The notes under the pieces were generated by a model that saw only the letters and a program-made list of their open reading frames with translations, made no database searches and was not told the DNA's origin. A program made the position numbers and the translations under genes. From Madurella fahalii (Eukaryota > Ascomycota > Sordariomycetes > Sordariales), in contig CM056879.1 of the NCBI GenBank assembly GCA_029876055.1, positions 930,001 to 994,000 of the forward strand: a DNA stretch of 64,000 nt, given 5' to 3'. Positions 33,589 through 44,790 of this stretch are shown here, one piece after another (the first letter of the stretch is position 1; each line of letters opens with the position of its first letter).

Positions 33589-36500
33589 TTCGCACGGCGC
33601 AGCTCTTGGTCGTCGGACATTTCTCCTGGGGTTACATTTGTCATACCATTACCTACTGGTTGCTACATCCGTCCGCTTACATCGTACTGGTCTGCCCGTC
33701 ACGGTTTCATGAAATGGGCAAAGAGGCATTTTAATCGGTGCATAGTATCTTTGCATAATTACGAGCATGACACTGGGAGTCTCTGACGGAATTGTGGCGT
33801 CGTTTAAGTACTGACCATATAGACAGATTCGGTCATACCATGATTGATACCACCATGACATGTCCGATTCTACCACGCGTGGAGCATGGTCCATACTTGT
33901 TCACCAACTTCGTGACTGATGCTTGGACGATACTGTGGTTGAGGTAGACTCTGAAGACGTGTTTACCTAGGTACTTATATGCCGTTTGGTTTGGAATGCC
34001 GTAGAGAGCTGCCTTGCAAGCGGTCGACAGGGTTCTTGTACGTACAGATGCAACATCCCCGAAATGCCCACGGCCGACGCTGTACTAGTAAGTAGTTCGG
34101 TAAGGTAATTAATTAGTACTACTACTTGACATTTGGGGCAGGCTAAGCATCCCCGTTTGCTCCCTACTACGGGATCATGCTTCCTTCTGACCAATCGAAC
34201 AATGTCATGACCTGTATTGGGGGAAAGGTGTGCACTACCACATATTTAGGCCAACTTTTACCCCCCCGGCTCGAAGCCACCGCAAAACCAATGCATTGTT
34301 AAGTACAGTACCTTTGCGTCTCTGTTACGCGTCGGTATAATTCCGCCAAAACTACGATGCTAGGAACTAGGGTCACTCTTGGTGTGAGAGATTTCGTGCG
34401 GCCCCAAATCCTCCTCGCGGGATGGCTGTCCAGATGGTTTCTTAGTAAGTAGTACGTATGGCTGGTGAGGTTGTGTGCAAATATGGCCATATTGCCTAGT
34501 CGTACTGTTATTGAGAGAAAGCATAGTATAAACTGACAATATGATCAAGGTAACGAACGCAGGCCTATTGCTGAGACAATACAGTGAGGCAATCACGCGA
34601 CCGGCTTGGGCGGGCCAGGTCTTTGGTGTGTGTAAAATCCCAAGCGGGCGGCTTATTCGTGCCTGTCTTATGAACACTAATTGTAGGCATCGCGCCTTGC
34701 CGCAAAGGTGTAATCACTCACAAAAGCGGATGTGGGCTCCAAGAAGCGTGCAGAGCCATAGCCTACGGTACCTGACGGTACTCCGAACGAGATATCACGG
34801 GGCATTCTCTGCATTAATTAAAGGCAGCAGGTACACGGTCGACGATTTAAAAGACGGCTACGAGGTTGCAACGTGATAGCGAAGCATGAATGCGTCGGCT
34901 GCGAGTGTGGACCAGCAAGAGCGCAAGATCAGATGATGGGCGCATATGGGGACGAAAGTCAGCTTGACGAGTCAACGTGGGGGACTCGTGAGGGCTATCT
35001 GTGAGAGTTTGCTTGCAATTAAGCCAAGATGCGGTACTTACCAAAATTGGGCGCTTGGAGAGAGACTCAGTGGTTTCCTCGCCCAGGGACGTGTCCTCCG
35101 GGACATGGTTCTCGTCCAAGAGCATGTGAGACCAGGTGAGTGGCCAGGGCTGCGAATTGAGGAAGCGGCCTATGCCCAGTGTATAGCAGCCGAAGCGGAC
35201 TCTCGAGCGCGGGGCGAGCACTGTGCGCCATATTTGCCGGCAAGGTAAAGCTAGGAGGTGCTAGGGTAAAGAGAGCAGTGAGCATAGGTCTTGATGCCGC
35301 TTACGTCGTAATTAGTTGGCCTGGATGTGATCGAACGTAGCATGCACGTACTGATGCCAGTCAAACGAATAATTAGTCCTTGTCCAGCCCCCCGCGGGGC
35401 CTGATTTACCCATCAAGGTGTTATTGTCTGCCGCGCCTTACCGCTGCCTTAACAACTCGAACATGCAAAGAGCCTAAAGAGTTTCCGCCAAGCATTGATC
35501 GTGAACTTTGCTGCCGGCGTCGGCAGTTCTGCAGCTCTGTAGCTCTGCAGCTGTTGTGTAATGATAAATGATGGAGCGCGGGAACCGCCTTTTCAGCTGG
35601 CTTCGGAGCTCGATCTTTGTCCGGATTTGGATGCTTGCTGCGCCATAGCCCATCCCGCGTCCCGCTTTTTAACACGCGCTTCGCCTGGATCGACGGCGAT
35701 GTCGCTCTTTGTGGCAGGACTTGTATGGTCAACGCTCTATCGTCTCGACCCGGGGTGGTAACGTTCGTTTGCCACTTTCATCCCCTTGCGTTCAGCGTAA
35801 TCTCGGGCAATGATTCGGAGGCCGTGGCACTTTGGTCCACTTGGGTAATCAACGACGAAGATTCCAGGTCCAATTCTGTTGCAGAGAGAGCTGTTGATGC
35901 AGCGCCTCTCCTCTACGGACGACCAGTCAGCGCCTGCAGCAACTGTTAGAGGGCATGCAATGGGCGATTCCCTGCAGCATATAGTGCACATGCGGGGCAG
36001 GATGATACACTCCGATTTCTGCAGGGAGGTTGGACCTTCAAGTACTCGAACCTGGTGAACCGAACAGAGACGCCGCAGAGCCCTTGGAGCCGCCAAGGCA
36101 ATCTGGACTTCATGGTCGCCGACTCCCGGCGATTCGAACCGAACCGAACCACAAACACCAACCAGTATGTCGGGCAAGGCACCCTACCCAGGCCGTCTTG
36201 CCCGTGGCGGGGTCGAAATACGTCTCCATCGCTACCGTTCCTGATGTTTCCTGGTCCAGCAAAACCACAGGCAGACGTCCACGGGTCGATCCGTGACAAG
36301 GGTGTCGACATATTAGAGAAAGTCAGACCAACCTCCTATTGGAACTTGGTCTTACCCCGTGACGGACTCACACAATGAGACGACGGCGTGTAAATCAATA
36401 TGGCGAGCCCACCTTCCAGCTCCTCCCAAACCGCATGATAATTACGCCTAGATACAAATAAGGTATCGAGCCTCCGGGAGCAAGTCTGGCTGGTTCTGCA

Positions 36501-37142
36501 TCCCACCGACCCACGCAGATGCGCTGTTACCTAACTAGGTAGGTGTAGTTTACCTGCAAGCTCCGCTGCTCGGCGGTCTACCTGACCTGACACATGTGGA
36601 AGCCCGCGTTGCCGCACATTAAATCCTTTCAGCTCAGCAGGGGGCAGGGAAAGGTGGAGGACAATCCAAGGTTGGGCATGTACGTCTCTCCATTCGACTG
36701 TGGCCATTGTCCACCGAGACTTGGTGGGTAGGGTTGTGCTGTAGGCGCTGTGTGCAACAATGCCCGACCGGCGCTCGAGGCGCTTCGCTACCTTATTCGC
36801 GGCTTCAAGGTTTCCGAGATACCTTACCCGTTCACCTCAGCTACCAGTAATAGGTTAATCATAGCCAAAGCAGCTGGCATTCGGCCCGCATAAGATAGGA
36901 CAGAAGTAGTAATAGTTTGCGTGCTACAACTGAATAGACACTGTGATAGAACATCACAGTCTCTGATATAGTAGACGCCCGATGAGCAGGGCATTGTGCG
37001 GTTCAAGAACTCATCACAAAGAAGAAGAAAAAAAGTTAGCCAGGCCCGCCATGATCTCTTGGATACGCTCATTGTCAGTCGTCCAGTCCGTGACCCACGG
37101 GGAGCCCTAACACTAACCCTAACACACACAGTTTCCGCGACC
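33589..37142. other. Gene-poor 3.5-kb stretch
   Basis: No gene recognised. Open frames are short with mixed composition. Near the 3' end, CCCTAACACTAACCCTAA (37105-37122) is a telomere-like motif 20 bp upstream of the prenyltransferase start. Confidence 0.4.
37105..37122 (+). promoter_or_regulatory. Telomere-like (telobox-like) motif
   Basis: CCCTAA-CACTAA-CCCTAA: two exact and one degenerate copy of the complement of the fungal telomere repeat TTAGGG. It lies in the 5' flank of the prenyltransferase gene. It could be a Myb/telobox factor site or a chance repeat. Confidence 0.4.
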
Positions 37143-38599
37143 ATGATGAAGCGTTACTCCCTGCGGCCCTCAGGTACCGCCAGGTTCGCCATATTTTTCC
37201 GACATTTGTATTCGCATTTTCATGCCGCTGACCCATATTCTAGGGGCCTGGGATATCGCCGCGTTCAATCAAGGACTCAACGCACTCACTCCCCCCTTCG
37301 GCCACCATTAGGGACTTCCATGGCGCTCTCTGGGATAGCGGCCCGGGGGAGATGCTCTCGGCCATGATGCGGATGGCGGGCTATGCAGAACACTGTCAGA
37401 CTGCGCACCGAGAATTCTTCGCCAGGAACGTAGCATCCTCGCTCGGTCCTTACCCCGTAGGAACTCGGGGGAGACCAAGCAGCTGGCAAAGCTTCATGAC
37501 AGACAACCATACGCCGTTAGAACTGAGCTGGAGCTGGTCATCAAGGCAAGGAAACCCAGTAGTACGCTACTCTGCTGAACCAATCGGGTGGGCGGCTGGT
37601 ACTAGGTTTGATCCGCTCAATACCCGCGCCACGGTAGAGCTGCTAGCAAAAACGCCCATGCTGGCTCCGACTCTTGATCTTTCTCTCTATAGCTACTTTC
37701 TAAAGGCGCTCACGGTCTCGGTTGCTGCAAGCCCAGGGCAGCGTGAAGACGAGCTCACCAATACTGACGGTGCCTTGTCCCAGACATTCATAGCCTTTGA
37801 TCTTGGGCAGCATGGCATGGTGGTGAAATACTACTTCATGCCTACGCTAAAGGCGCGATTCTCAGGGATATCCTCTCTCGAGTTGGTTCAGGCGGCTATC
37901 AGGGAGGCCCCCGAGGTCGGTAGCGCTTACCAGGCCGCCTTGACCGCCCTTTCTGACTACATCAATTCCCATAACGAACCTGAGAGGCCGGTGGTAGAAA
38001 TCGTCGGCATTGATTGCGTGGACCCGTCAAAATCACGCATCAAAATCTACGTCCGCTCCCGAAAGGCGGACTTTGCCAGCATGGTAGATGCCATGACCCT
38101 GGGAGGCCGGACGACGCCGTTACCAGAGCAAGCGCGGCTTGGGCTCGCCGAGCTCTGGTGCGCCGCCTTCGGCCTCGAGAACGACACAAAGGCGCTGTTG
38201 GATCCGCTTCCGGAACGGAAGCATCGGACGGCCGGCTTGCTGTATTATTTTGAACTGAAGGCCGGCTCACCCTGCCCAAAGCCAAAAGTGTACCTCCCAG
38301 TGAGGCATTACGCCCAGGATGACGAGCAGATAGCCCGAGGGCTGTCCAGTTTTCTCGCAAGGAGAGGCAAGGGCGTGGCTGGCGGGTCCTACTACGACGG
38401 TGTAACCAGGCTTTGGTGGGTGCCTACTTCGTCTTGAGACCTGCAAGTATGACGATGCTGACGCTGACGAAACAGCGGACAACGAGAACTAAAGGACGGT
38501 TTGGGATTCCACACCTACATCACCTGTGCGGTGGACGGTGACGGCTTGGCAGTCACAGCGTACTTCAACCCCATCATCTCTCAGGAGTCGCAGCCATAG
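37143..38599 (+). CDS. DMATS-type aromatic prenyltransferase
   Basis: A member of the dimethylallyltryptophan-synthase (ABBA) family, which attaches prenyl groups to indole or phenol rings. The best model is join(37143-37173, 37244-37262, 37312-38415, 38476-38599), 425 residues, near the usual 420-460. Family features: LWDSGPGEMLSAMMRMAGY, SLGPYP, the substrate-pocket segment HTPLELSWSW, IAFDLGQHGMVVKYYFMP, SRIKIYVRS, and the C-terminal GLGFHTYITCAV ... VTAYFNP. The intron 38416-38475 has donor GTGGGT and a GCTGAC branch. The 49-nt intron 37263-37311 is needed to keep the frame; without it a stop interrupts a peptide that itself looks family-like (AFNQGLNALTPPFGHH), so a frameshift is an alternative. 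It lies about 1 kb upstream of the NTF2-like gene and 2.2 kb upstream of the NRPS, all on the plus strand. Confidence 0.82.
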
Positions 38600-39600
38600 T
38601 ATGTAGAGCAGCTTCAGTGCTTGAACAACATGCTTTGTCCCTTACCGTGTGCACCTTGAATCAACGCCGACGGTAGCTAGCATAGCTTCATGCAGTGTTC
38701 CGTCCACCCCGGCGCTTGTGTGGACGCTTCACTTCTGAAATCTATTCGGTCCTTTAGTGCAGGACGCGGTTCACATCAACGACGTAGCGAAGCAGGCCCA
38801 ATATCCAGCTTTCCCCCGCATTTTCTGCGGGGGCACTTCGTCCAGAACGTTCGCCAACACGGTTTGCTGCCTGCTTCATGGGCGTAATAGTACTGGCGCC
38901 TCTTGTAAATGGCAAGCTGCAATGGTACATTGGATATGGATTGGTTGGGCTTGCAAGTGCGGCCGGTTCGGCGATATACGGGATCCCGAGATAGCCGCTG
39001 ATATCGAAGGTTCAGGCTTCAACGCGGGGTACTGCTTTGAAAAATTGAAAACCTTTCCTGGTATCTATTGCTTCTTACCACATGCGTAGAGGGTTCGAGG
39101 CAGTTCCAGCGCGGGCCATCTCGTGCCACTCATCCCACACGTTGAACGAACAGGGCGATCGACGAAGGTCGCCGATGTGGGTAAGGTAGCATACACACAA
39201 GACTAACTATCGTTCCATTGCGTGGCTTGGCGGGCCGCGACAGAGCTGAGAAATGCAGATCAATGCTGTTCTGGGGCAACAGTGATTTGATTCGCTGATG
39301 TGTGAGTTCCAGCACCGATATGGAAGCCCTTCATCGGCCGGCAGCAGAAGGCTGGGGGCTGAGTTTCAACGAAGCCAGCAGAGGCGGAAAAGAGATGGGA
39401 TATGTGCAGGAGAGGAGGGGAGGCGGGGGAGAAAGTTCTGTTGAGTGGTGTTTCCGCCCAGGAGCTGAGGATAAGAAGGAAGCATCTCCCCCCGGATTGT
39501 GACTTGATCTTCCCCCCGACCAACAGAAACTGAAGAACTTTTGACTCTTAATCCCAAGTTCACTTGCCACAGCCTTTGACTTCTCCAGAAACCGGACACC
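38600..39600. other. Intergenic, no gene recognised
   Basis: About 1 kb between the prenyltransferase and the NTF2-like gene. An open frame at 38757-39089 is Cys- and Trp-rich but has no ATG or family resemblance. The 3' end is presumably the promoter of the 39601 gene. Confidence 0.4.
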
Positions 39601-40116
39601 ATGGCCCCGACCGCAGCACAGATCCAAGCGCTCCTCCAGCAGCAGCCGCTGCATCAGCATATCAAGTCAGGCAAATCCAGTTCCATGTTGCACCTGGGTG
39701 GCTTGGAAGACATCCTGGCCGACGACGTCACCGTCGAGATTCCCGGCCTGGGAGTCGAAATCAAGGGCCGTGACAAGATGACCAGTAAGGACGTCCACCA
39801 CAAGATCCCGCCCATGACCGATGTCATCAACGCCGAGCACCCGGTCGAAACCCTTCCTCCCCACGTCATCGGCGGCGGAGACGACGAGTGGGCCGTTGCT
39901 ATCCTCACCAGCAAGGCGATGACGCACTCGGGTAAGTGATAAGCATGTTGGTATCGAGCGTCATTCGCTGACAGTTGGGCTTTGACAGGCAAGGCATGGG
40001 ACCACCAGACGGTAGCCCTCATGCACTTCAACGCCGAGAACAAGATCGACCTGCTGCGGGGCTACATTGACACCAAGCATGTGCACGAGCACATCGATGC
40101 CCATGCTTCCCGCTAG
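39601..40116 (+). CDS. NTF2/SnoaL-like small protein
   Basis: A 152-residue protein from join(39601-39931, 39989-40116); the 57-nt intron has a GTAAGT donor and a GACAG acceptor. The pattern fits the NTF2-like (SnoaL/ketosteroid-isomerase) cone fold: an N-terminal helix (AAQIQALLQQQPLHQHIKSG), LEDILADDVTVEIPGLGVEI, an inner strand-rich half (EWAVAILTSKAMTHSGK), and WDHQTVALMHFNAENKIDLL ending in GYIDTKHV. No signal peptide. In fungal clusters such proteins act as cyclases, isomerases or dehydratases, or have no known activity. It lies between the prenyltransferase and the NRPS (650 bp before its start) and may be a tailoring or shaping protein of that pathway; this is inference from position. 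Confidence 0.85.
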
Positions 40117-40765
40117 AAATTAGTGCACAAGGATACACAACCTGATTCCAGGCTGATGAGGTGAAACATGTATCTGTGGTATGGATGAGAGGGGGGGGGG
40201 GGTTTGAGGTAGCTATGTAGCGAGTCGTGCAAATTCCAGACTTGGGCTTCTACAGCCCCTTTCGACGCGCTCTGCCAGGTGAATTGGGCACTGTGGCGTA
40301 CTGCAACTGAGAATCCCGCCTTCTTTCGCTTCTCCGCCGGGTCAATTAGAAAAGAAAAACAAAGAAAAAAAACAATTATCTACCGTGTAGGCATGGCTGT
40401 GTAAATGGTACGTGTAGATTTCTTGATCGGATCCAAGGGATGGCCGTGATGGCGACCGGGGATGGGCGGGAATGTGGGAAGCATGAAGCAGCCGTTCCGC
40501 GAACGTCTAGAGTCCAACAGGCGCCTCAAATAGGCCAGAAATATTCTACCTGAGTTGCTAACCTCGGTTGGGCCCCGTCGGGACAAGATTCGACGTGTAC
40601 ATACCTTACTAAGTGCCGAATTCGGATTCAGCTCAGATCGGTACTTATATTCCGCTCGTTCCCCTGTCCCTCTGCTCTCTTTTTCCTTCCATCAGTAAAC
40701 TGCAACCACACCCGTCGTACTGCCACACATCCATCACCCCGTGTATTCCCCATCACACAGCATTC
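40117..40765. promoter_or_regulatory. Upstream region of the NRPS; G12 tract
   Basis: 650 bp between the NTF2-like gene and the NRPS start. It holds a run of 12 G (40191-40202) and a pyrimidine-rich stretch just before the start. The NRPS reading frame is open back to 40613, but no ATG occurs before 40766. Confidence 0.45.
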
Positions 40766-43700
40766 ATGCCTCAGCATTGGTCCATGGCCGACACTCAGGA
40801 GACATCTTTCTGGTCCGATTATCTCACCGGCGTTTCCTCCACATTTCCTAGTCTCGGTCACGATTCGAGACATACAACCGGCCAGTTACAACGGCAGAGG
40901 CCGACCACGCTGCCCCTCGATCTGCCTTGCGTCATCCCAAATGCCGATTCCGCAGACATCCACACGGCTTCTTGGGCCATACTCCTCAGTCGCTACCTTG
41001 GCACAGACGAGGTCTGTTTCGGTGTGGCTGAGGAGTCACTGGTCCCAACCTTTGTTCCTGGAGCTGATAGCAAGCTGACACGACGCTACTTGGCATGCAG
41101 AGTCCACCTGGCAAGGGAACGCGAGGTGGCAGCTGCAGTAATCGACTGCAGAACATCGGTGGAAGTTTGTCGCCGACATTGCTTTTCGTCAGCAGCCGAG
41201 CTCATCCGGCAAACAACGTCTCCCGGCCAACCCCGATTCAACACTGCTGTATGGTTCGCCGACCGTGATTTCGCAGATTCCGCTTCTGGGCCAGACATGG
41301 ATGCCCTTGCCGAATGCGCAGACTTCGGGTTAGTCTTGGTTCTGTGCAAGTCTTCAATGTCCGGTTCCGAATCCTGCTACTTGCAGTACTCCCCGTCCCT
41401 ACTTTCGGATTCGGCTGCAGCTCTCGTCGCCGCGAATTACTGGGCCGTCGTCACCAATCTCGTGTCAGGCCTGGGCAGCACACTAGGTCAACTTCCGGTC
41501 CTCAGTCCCGAAGATCTGGCCAAGACGTGGAACTGGAACCAGACGTGTCCGGGCGCTGTCGACGGTCTCGTCCACGACTTCTTCAAGCGTAGCGTTGTTT
41601 CACATCCGAATGCACCGGCTATTTGCGCATCCGACGGTTCGTTTACCTACTGGGAGCTTGACGCCATGTCCAATGTTCTGGCTCATTATCTTGTCCAGAA
41701 GGGTGTTGGACCTGAAGTGGTGGTTCCGCTTTGCTTCGAAAAGTCGGCCTGGGCCCCGGTCTCGATGCTTGCGGTTGTCAAAGCTGGCGGCGCCTTCACT
41801 TTTTTGGATCCTTCGTATCCGATGGAGACTCTCTTGAACATTGTGCAACAGGCCGACGCCAAGTTCCTGCTCTGCTCGCAGTCCACCATGGCCATGTGGG
41901 ACAGCCGCCTCCCAGTCCACGAAGTTAGCGCTAAAAGCCTCGCGGCGCTGCCTCGCTTCTCCGACGCACCGCAGACCTCGACAAATCCGTCAAACCTGCT
42001 GTATCTCATCTTCACATCGGGCAGCACGGGAAAGCCAAAGGGCGTCTGCATCGAGCATGCGAGCTATCTCTCCAGCGCCCTCGACTTCGCCCGAGTCGCG
42101 TGCATGCGCTCCTCAAGCCGCGTGCTCCAGTTCGCCTCATACAGCTTCGATGCCAGTATCCTAGAAAACTTGACCACACTTCTTTGCGGTGGCTGCGTCT
42201 GCATCCCGGACGAAGCGGCCCGAAGCAAAGGGATCGCCCATATTATGAACGACTTCGGCGTCACCTGGGCTTTCTTTACTCCATCCGTGGTAAAATCGAT
42301 CAGCCCCGCCGAGGTTCCGGCCCTTGAGACTCTCTTGCTCGCTGGCGAGGCTCCGTCCAAGGCCGAGGTGGACACATGGGCCGACAAAGTCCAACTGATG
42401 AACGGTTATGGCCCGAGCGAGTGCTGCATCGCCTCGGCCGCGCATCCCTCGCTCGATACCTGCATAGAACCGGCAAATATCGGATGGCCGGTGGGCGGAG
42501 TGTTGTGGGTGGTGGACGCGAACGATCATGATCAACTCGTTCCTGTTGGTGCCGTCGGCGAGCTCGCCATCGAAGGTCCTCATCTAGGCAGGGGCTACCT
42601 ACATGACCACGAAAAGACGGCCATGGCCTTTGTCGAGGCGCCCAAGTGGACAGCCGATTTTCCTGCTTCACGGAAGCGGCGGATCTACTTGACGGGTGAT
42701 CTTGTTCGACGTAATCTCGACGGCTCGTTTCTTTTTATCGGTCGCAAGGATACCCAGGTCAAGGTTAGGGGGATGCGGATCGAGCTTGGTGCCGTCGAGC
42801 AGCATCTCTTAGCCGACCATCAGGTTAGGCTTGCTACCGCGATAGTCCCCGTCAATGGACCTCGGAAGAGTCGCCTTGTCGCGGCGGTATCAATCAAAGG
42901 AGTAGAGCACACGAAACCGGACGGGGTCCTGAATGCGCTTCCAAGCTCCGGGTCTGGGAGGGAACTGGCGCGTCAATCGATCCGTGATACTCGAAACCGC
43001 CTCGTGGAAAAGGTGCCAGGATACATGATACCCACCTCCTGGTTTGTCCTGGAGTCGTTTCCCTTGATGCCGTCGGGCAAGATCGACAGACGCAAAGTCA
43101 GAGAGTGGATCGAAGGAATGGATTCGGATGCACTCGGGGACAACGAGTGCTTGCCGGATGAAAGCTCAGTCGAAGAAGCCTCCAGCGAGGTGAGCGGGCT
43201 GGTCACTCCGCTAGGAGAGACAATCCGAGACGCAATCAGTCTTGTTCTCAACCTGCCACCCGATTCCGTGGCTCCATGGAAGAGCTTCATCGGCCTTGGG
43301 GGTGACTCCATCTCGGCTCTGCAGCTCGTGTCTCAATGCCGGGCACAAAACATAGCCGTCACCGTGCACGACATTCTCCGATGCAAGTCCGTCAACGAGA
43401 TTGTTTGCTGTGCTGAGTCCGGCTTCAAGCAGAACAGTGTCCCTGAAGTCGAAGAGTCTTACGATGTCCCCTTTGACCTCTCGCCAATCCAACGGCTTTT
43501 CTTCCAATGGGAACCCGAAGGGACACGTAGTGGAGGTGACAACAGGTTTAACCAGAGTTTCCTATTGCGGGTAAAGCGGCGCGTTTCATCACAGTCCGTT
43601 GCAACAGCATTGGAAGCTGTGACTGAGAGACATCCGATGCTCCGCTGCCGATTTGTTAAATCACCGACTTCAGGGGACAGATACGAGTGGCGGCAAATCA

Positions 43701-44790
43701 TCTACAGGGATGCGGGCAATTCGTTTCGTTTCGAGGAGCACCAGGTTTCGGGCCCGGGCGGGACTCGAGACATCATTCTCAAAAGCCAGTCCGACATTGA
43801 TATGATTCATGGACCCGTTTTCATCGTCGATTTGGTTAACGAACCCCATGGACAGCTGCTCTCCATGATCGCCCACCATCTAGTGATAGACCTGGTATCT
43901 TGGCGCGTCGTCATGCAAGAGCTAGAGCTTCTTTTGCAGGGTGCAGTCCTGGCGCCACAGAGGTCGCTCTCCTGGCAGGCTTGGTGCGGGTTCCAGGCCG
44001 ACTACGCACGGCAACACTTGCCGCCCCGAACCGCCTTTCCACATTACAACAGTATTTCTCCCCCCAACCTAGAGTATTGGGGAATGGAAAACAGGTCCAA
44101 CACGTTCAAGGACACGGCCAGAGCCAGTATCCAGCTAGACGCCGAGATGACATCCATTCTCATGAGCCCGGAGCGCCACCAGACACTCCGGACAGAACCC
44201 ATCGACATGTTTCTAGCCGCTGTCATACACTCTTTCGCGCGCACATTTCGGGACCGTAGGCCCCCAACAATCTTCCGGGAATCACACGGCAGAGAGCCAT
44301 GGGACGCTTCAATCGACATCTCTTCGACAGTTGGTTGGTTTACTACAATGTATCCCGTCCAGGTGGAAGGCGGGAGTAGAGATCTCATCGATACCCTTCG
44401 TCGCGTCAAGGATGCTCAGAGACGGGTCCCCAGGAATGGATGGTCATACTTTGCCTCGCGCTTCCATCATCTGGAGGGCATCAAGGAATTCGGCTTGCCG
44501 CCTGTCGTGGAGATCATCTTTGATTTCCTAGGCCTCTATCAGCAGCTCGAGAGGGAGGAAGGCCTGTTCGAGCAGGAACCCCGGGACAATGTTGACGTCG
44601 GGCCGGAATTCCATCGTCCTGGACTTTTCGAGATCACGGCTGAGCTGGTCCGCGGAAGGCTACAACTGAAGTTCGAATACAACAAGATGATGAACCGCCA
44701 GGCAGAGCTCATGCGATGGGTCCATAAATGCGAGGAGGACTTGATGGAATTGGCCCGCATCGAGCGCGAAGCTCTATACATGCAGGCCTT
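40766..44790 (+). other. NRPS partial C domain and module 1 (A1-T1-E1)
   Basis: The N-terminus keeps only the C-terminal half of a condensation domain (for example ASWAILLSRYLGTDEVCFG), without an HHxxxDG site, so it cannot condense; such remnants occur in fungal NRPSs that start by direct loading. A1 has LIFTSGSTGKPKG, YGPSE, YLTGDLVRR and the A10 lysine in PSGKIDR. Aligning by eye to GrsA, the ten specificity positions read D-A-L-F-L-A-G-I-A-K, which I cannot assign. T1 has GLGGDSISA. E1 carries HHLVIDLVSWR (43874) and GWFTTMYPVQ, typical of active epimerases, so residue 1 should become D. Confidence 0.85.

Noticed and set aside
38757..39089. Cys/Trp-rich plus-strand open frame
   Set aside because: No ATG start, no signal peptide, no family resemblance and no matching splice sites.
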